The notes under the pieces are model-generated. The model saw nothing but the letters and a program-made list of their open reading frames with translations, was not told the origin of the DNA and searched no databases. A DNA stretch of 64,000 nt from Mangrovimonas cancribranchiae (lineage in GTDB: Bacteria; Bacteroidota; Bacteroidia; Flavobacteriales; Flavobacteriaceae): contig NZ_CP136925.1 of the NCBI RefSeq assembly GCF_037126245.1, positions 2,682,001 through 2,746,000 on the forward strand. Reading direction: 5' to 3'. Numbering within the stretch: position 1 is the stretch's first letter; each line of letters opens with the position of its first letter. This document shows, piece after piece, positions 60,276 through 64,000 of this stretch. Both the position numbers and the translations under genes were made by a program.

Positions 60276-61409
60276 ATGAAGGAAGTTTACATTACTAGAA
60301 TATCAAAATTTTTACCAAATCGTCCTATTTCAAATGACGAAATGGAAGATAAATTAGGTACAATTAACGGAAAAACCTCTAAAGGACGACGTATTGTACT
60401 TAGAAACAATCAAATTAAAACCAGATATTATGCCATAGATGATAATGGAAACATTACTCACAACAATGCTCAATTAACAAAAGAAGCTGTAGAAAATCTG
60501 TGCGATAAAGACTTTTCATCTCAAGATATCGAATTGCTGTCTTGTGGTACTGGAAGCCCCGATCAAATTTTACCATCGCATGCCGCTATGGTTCATGGGT
60601 TTTTAAAAAATGGCAATACAGAAATTAACTCGCCATCTGGTGCTTGTTGTTCTGGAATGAATGCTTTAAAATTTGGGTTCCTATCGGTTAAATCTGGACA
60701 AACCAACAATGCCGTAGTAACAGGTTCCGAAAGAATTTCATCTTGGATGAAATCTGATATATTCGAAGATGAAGTAAAACACCTTGAGGAATTAGAAGAA
60801 CATCCTATTTTAGCATTTAATAAAGACTTTTTACGTTGGATGTTATCCGATGGTGCCGGTGCATTTTTACTGGAAAATAAACCTAAAGGAGAAACACCTT
60901 TAAAAATAGAATGGATGGAAGGCTTCTCTTATGCTCATGAAATAGAAGCCTGTATGTATGCTGGTGGTGATAAGTTAGACAATGGCTTTTTAAAACCATG
61001 GAGTGAATACCCAACGAGCGAATGGAGTAAAAAATCGTTATTTGCTATAAAACAAGATGTTAAACTTTTAGGCGCCAATATTTTAACAAAAGGTGTAGAC
61101 AGTTTGAAAAAAACGCTAGAAAAACACAACATGGCATCTAGCGAAATAGACTATTATTTACCACATATTTCCTCATATTACTTTAAAGAAAATCTTTACG
61201 AAGAAATGAAAAACCAAGGTGTTGAAGTGCCATGGGAAAATTGGTTTATGAACTTATATAAAGTAGGAAATGTAGGTGCAGCATCCATTTACCTTATGTT
61301 AGAAGAGCTTGTTAACTCTGGTAAACTTAAAAAAGGCGATAAAATATTATTATCTGTTCCTGAGAGTGCCCGATTCTCTTATGCTTATGCACTTTTAACC
61401 GTGTCGTAA
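60276..61409 (+). CDS. darB: DarB-like ketosynthase III, dialkylresorcinol synthesis
   Basis: 377 residues; ATG at 60276 chosen over an in-frame TTG at 60264. Ketosynthase III fold with the active Cys in SPSGACCSGMNALKFG, His in DYYLPHISSYYF and Asn/Gly region in KVGNVGAASIYLMLEEL. Condenses two beta-keto acyl units, which cyclise to dialkylresorcinol. Immediately downstream of darA, as in known dar operons. Confidence 0.88.
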   Translation: MKEVYITRISKFLPNRPISNDEMEDKLGTINGKTSKGRRIVLRNNQIKTRYYAIDDNGNITHNNAQLTKEAVENLCDKDFSSQDIELLSCGTGSPDQILPSHAAMVHGFLKNGNTEINSPSGACCSGMNALKFGFLSVKSGQTNNAVVTGSERISSWMKSDIFEDEVKHLEELEEHPILAFNKDFLRWMLSDGAGAFLLENKPKGETPLKIEWMEGFSYAHEIEACMYAGGDKLDNGFLKPWSEYPTSEWSKKSLFAIKQDVKLLGANILTKGVDSLKKTLEKHNMASSEIDYYLPHISSYYFKENLYEEMKNQGVEVPWENWFMNLYKVGNVGAASIYLMLEELVNSGKLKKGDKILLSVPESARFSYAYALLTVS

Positions 61410-61411
61410 TT

Positions 61412-61843
61412 ATGAATTCGCAATTACCAACACATCAAATTTCGGAACTCATCCCACAAAAGACACCATTTGTAATGGTGGATAAACTTGTAGATTTTTC
61501 TAAGGAATTTGTTGTGGCTTCATTAAAAATAACACCCGAGAATATCTTTACAAAAGATGGTGTTTTTACAGAACCAGGTTTGGTAGAGCACATGGCGCAA
61601 ACAGTAGCGCTTCATACAGGTTACGACTATTTTTTAAAAGGCGAAGAAGCACCAACAGGTTATATTGGTTCTATAAAAAAAATAGCCGTTTATAAGCTTC
61701 CCAAGCTTGACGAAACTATAACTACAAGAGCAGATATTTTACACGAATTTATGGGCGTTACCATGGTAAAAGTATCGACACGTAATGCTAAAAATGAAGA
61801 AATTGCTTCTGGCGAAATGAAAACTGTTATTGCTAATGAGTAA
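61412..61843 (+). CDS. Hot-dog-fold 3-hydroxyacyl-ACP dehydratase, first copy
   Basis: 143 residues, ATG at 61412. FabZ/FabA-like hot dog: SELIPQKTPFVMVDKLVDFS, TEPGLVEHMAQTVALHTGY with the central helix, and GYIGSIKKIAVYKLPKLDET. Where FabZ has His in the PHR motif, this protein has PQK, but the second copy has PHR, so the two may act as a pair in dehydration of the polyene intermediates. Confidence 0.85.
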   Translation: MNSQLPTHQISELIPQKTPFVMVDKLVDFSKEFVVASLKITPENIFTKDGVFTEPGLVEHMAQTVALHTGYDYFLKGEEAPTGYIGSIKKIAVYKLPKLDETITTRADILHEFMGVTMVKVSTRNAKNEEIASGEMKTVIANE

Positions 61844-62291
61844 GTTGTCATCATTAGATATCACCAAGTTTTTACCTCATCGCGCACCATTTTTAATGGT
61901 AGACAAAGTGCTTTCTATTAGTGATAACCACGTAGCCACTTCCTTCACCATACCTAAAGACAATATATTTAACCATCAAGGTTGTTTTAACGAAGCGGGT
62001 TTAGTAGAAAATGCCGCGCAAACGTGTTCGTCTATTGTAGGCAAAAGTTACTTTGAAGAAAGCGATACGCAAGGCGAAAAAACTAAACTTATTGGGTTTA
62101 TTAGTGCTATAAAAAAAGTACAAATAACAGCCTGCCCTAAAGTAGAATCCTCTATCATTACAGAAGCCAATTTAGTCTCCCGCTTTGACACCGATGCTTA
62201 CAGTTTATGTACTTTGCAATGTAAGATATCGCAAGACCATAAAGAATTATTATCTTGTGAGTTGAATTTAGTTATTCAAGAAATTAAATAA
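61836..62291 (+). CDS. Hot-dog-fold 3-hydroxyacyl-ACP dehydratase, second copy
   Basis: 151 residues; the ATG at 61836 lies inside the end of the first copy (8-bp overlap), indicating translational coupling. Hot-dog motifs: KFLPHRAPFLMVDKVLSISD with the PHR His, NEAGLVENAAQTCSSIVGKS and GFISAIKKVQITACPK. Forms a probable heterodimeric dehydratase with the preceding protein. Confidence 0.87.
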   Translation: MSKLSSLDITKFLPHRAPFLMVDKVLSISDNHVATSFTIPKDNIFNHQGCFNEAGLVENAAQTCSSIVGKSYFEESDTQGEKTKLIGFISAIKKVQITACPKVESSIITEANLVSRFDTDAYSLCTLQCKISQDHKELLSCELNLVIQEIK

Positions 62292-62299
62292 CGCTTAGT

Positions 62300-62710
62300 A
62301 TGAAGAAAGATGATGTACCACAAGATAAAGGCAGCTTAGAATCGGCCGATTTTAAAGAGCTTTGTTATGCAGTCGATGAAAATGGCAAATATACTACCGT
62401 AAATAGCTCTGGTTGGACCCCAAAAACTATTGCCTTAGATAATGCTATTGAAGATATAAATGAGCGTGTTGAAAATGCCAAACAACGTGTATTAAACAAC
62501 GAAACAAGCCCTATTGAGTATTATATGGAATACCATAAAATGGATTTAGGTATTTTGGCAAGCTACGTTGGCTTATGGAGATGGCGTGTAAAACGTCATT
62601 TTAACCCTAAAGTATTTAACAAATTATCACAAAAAAAACTTCAAAAATACGCTGATGTTTTTGATGTTACTATTGAACAACTAAAAAACATCACCTTACA
62701 TGGAAATTGA
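62300..62710 (+). CDS. Small conserved flexirubin-cluster protein
   Basis: 136 residues, ATG at 62300, 8 bp after the dehydratase. Ends with a helical stretch SPIEYYMEYHKMDLGILASY, WRWRVKRHFNPKVFNKLSQK, which resembles a helix-turn-helix-like domain. Proteins of this type sit at this place in other flexirubin clusters as I recall them; function unknown. Overlaps the next gene by 11 bp. Confidence 0.75.
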   Translation: MKKDDVPQDKGSLESADFKELCYAVDENGKYTTVNSSGWTPKTIALDNAIEDINERVENAKQRVLNNETSPIEYYMEYHKMDLGILASYVGLWRWRVKRHFNPKVFNKLSQKKLQKYADVFDVTIEQLKNITLHGN

Positions 62711-63698
62711 TTTTACGCACCATCAGTCAGCGCATTGCGAAAATGGCGTAGTGTCAAACCTCATGAAACATCATGGTTTTCAGGTTAGCGAACCTATGGT
62801 ATTTGGTATTGGTTCTGGATTGTTATTCTGTTACATTCCTTTTTTAATGGTAAATCACGCACCTGCCATTACGTATCGTGTTATGCCTGGATTTATCTTT
62901 AAACGCTTTGCTAATCGTGTAGGTATAAAAATTAAAAGAGAAAAATTTAAGCAGCCTTCTAATGCCAAAAAGCGCTTAGACGAAAACCTAAAAAAAGACA
63001 ATCCAGTTGGTTTACAAGTAGGTGTTTACAACTTAGTTTATTTTCCAGACGAATATCGTTTTCATTTTAACGCTCATAACTTAGTAGTTTACGGAAAAGA
63101 TAAAGACAACTACCTAATTAGCGACCCTGTAATGGAACACGTTACAACGCTAACTAGTAAGGAGTTGGAAAAAGTACGATTTGCAAAAGGGGCATTTGCT
63201 CCTAAAGGCCATATGTACTACCCTATTTACATCCCTAAAGAAATCACTCTAGAAAAGGCCATTGTTAAAGGAATTAAACATACCTGTCGCGATATGTTAG
63301 CGCCTATTCCTATTGTGGGAGTAAAAGGCATTAAAATGGTGTCTAGGCTTATAAGAAAATGGCCAAATAAAAAAGGGAATAAAGTGGCCAATCATTACTT
63401 AGGTCAAATTGTGAGAATGCAAGAAGAGATTGGTACTGGTGGTGGCGGTTTTAGATATATTTTTGCAGCTTTTTTACAAGAAGCTAGTGATATTTTAAAC
63501 AACCCTAAACTAAAAGAGTTATCTAAAGAGATGACACAAATTGGCGATTTATGGCGTGACTTTGCTCTAGATGCTTCCCGATTATATAAAAATAGAAGTG
63601 GCAAAACAGATGGTTATAATAATATTGCCGACCAATTAGAAATTATTGCAAACAAAGAAGAAGTTTTCTTTAAAAAGCTTAAAAAAGCCATAAAATAG
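62700..63698 (+). CDS. BtrH N-terminal-domain protein, flexirubin cluster
   Basis: 332 residues, ATG at 62700. The N-terminus HHQSAHCENGVVSNLMKHHG holds the Cys of a BtrH_N (papain-like) domain, with SEPMVFGIGSGLLFCYIPF and later HFNAHNLVVYGKDKDNYLIS. In butirosin synthesis BtrH moves an acyl group from ACP to an amine; here transfer of the aryl polyene chain from ACP is a reasonable inference. The C-terminal ~130 residues are helical (DUF4872-like). Confidence 0.85.
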   Translation: MEIDFTHHQSAHCENGVVSNLMKHHGFQVSEPMVFGIGSGLLFCYIPFLMVNHAPAITYRVMPGFIFKRFANRVGIKIKREKFKQPSNAKKRLDENLKKDNPVGLQVGVYNLVYFPDEYRFHFNAHNLVVYGKDKDNYLISDPVMEHVTTLTSKELEKVRFAKGAFAPKGHMYYPIYIPKEITLEKAIVKGIKHTCRDMLAPIPIVGVKGIKMVSRLIRKWPNKKGNKVANHYLGQIVRMQEEIGTGGGGFRYIFAAFLQEASDILNNPKLKELSKEMTQIGDLWRDFALDASRLYKNRSGKTDGYNNIADQLEIIANKEEVFFKKLKKAIK

Positions 63699-63701
63699 CG
63701 T

Positions 63702-64000
63702 ATGATTACCATTGAGCAAGTTTCAAAAAAATATAAAGGAGCCGATATGTTTTCAGTTTCTAATTTAAGCTTGCAGATACATGACAAAGAAATTTTTGGG
63801 CTTTTAGGTCCTAATGGCGCAGGAAAAACAACGCTAATCTCTATTTTATGTTCTTTAATTAAACCTACATCGGGCACATTTTCTATAAATAATCTAACCT
63901 ATAAGCAACATAAAAATCAGTTAAAACAACTAATAGGCATTGTGCCGCAAGAATATGCCTTATACCCTACGCTTACTGCTTTTGAAAACTTAAAATACTT
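63702..64000 (+). CDS. ABC transporter ATP-binding protein, truncated by window end
   Basis: The first 99 residues are visible, ATG at 63702, 3 bp after the BtrH stop. Walker A GLLGPNGAGKTTLISILCSL and the Q-loop IGIVPQEYALYPTLTAFENL are present; signature and Walker B lie beyond the window. An ABC exporter at this place in flexirubin clusters is thought to move the pigment to the outer membrane. Confidence 0.93.
   Translation, partial: MITIEQVSKKYKGADMFSVSNLSLQIHDKEIFGLLGPNGAGKTTLISILCSLIKPTSGTFSINNLTYKQHKNQLKQLIGIVPQEYALYPTLTAFENLKY

Noticed and set aside
63614-63877. 87-aa minus-strand frame at the right end
   Set aside because: Opposite strand of the ABC ATPase, whose Walker A and Q-loop are unambiguous.

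Overview
The window is AT-rich DNA from a member of the Flavobacteriaceae (Bacteroidetes). Evidence: a Type IX secretion sorting domain, many SPII lipoproteins, a flexirubin-type pigment cluster, an FjTAL-like tyrosine ammonia-lyase, DUF6090/DUF3784/META-domain proteins, and Bacteroidetes-type promoter boxes (TAnnTTTG). I cannot name the genus.

Region 1 (1 to about 28.9 kb) is an accessory region that looks like a sedentary integron cassette array (a CALIN, since no integrase lies in the window). About 34 imperfect palindromes, mostly 125-140 bp, separate one or two genes each. Each palindrome ends in GTTR, and the first 8-12 bases after the G of one site are the reverse complement of the bases just before the next site. 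That is the signature of attC sites: the two ends of each cassette are mates. Cargo is mostly small lipoproteins and secreted or membrane proteins, plus a TIR-domain protein, an HNH nuclease, a UDG-like protein, an ACP-like protein, a phytanoyl-CoA dioxygenase-like protein, a PqqB-like metallo-hydrolase, LRR and WG-repeat proteins and an M23 peptidase. Several cassettes have no gene; one 410-bp gene-less cassette occurs three times, two copies appearing identical. Two cassettes share the same frame but carry different convergent small-gene pairs. Sites decay toward the right end, where an IS3-type transposase remnant also sits, so the active (integrase/attI) end should lie left of position 1.

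Region 2 (28.9-53.4 kb) is ordinary chromosome: alpha/beta hydrolase, META-domain lipoproteins, a lipoprotein-type acetolactate decarboxylase, iron-containing alcohol dehydrogenase with an AraC regulator, GH35-like beta-galactosidase, NUMOD4/HNH protein, CBS protein, M28 and M13 peptidases, a large BNR-repeat T9SS-secreted protein, L-threonine 3-dehydrogenase-like protein and several hypothetical proteins.

Region 3 (52.2-64.0 kb, running off the right edge) is the start of a flexirubin/dialkylresorcinol operon: a divergent FAD halogenase-like protein, tyrosine ammonia-lyase (starter 4-coumarate), an embedded WG-repeat protein, FabG-like reductase, ketosynthase, ACP, acyltransferase, DarA, DarB, two hot-dog dehydratases, a small conserved protein, a BtrH-N protein and an ABC-transporter ATPase cut by the window end. 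Genes are tightly packed or overlapping, suggesting one transcript.
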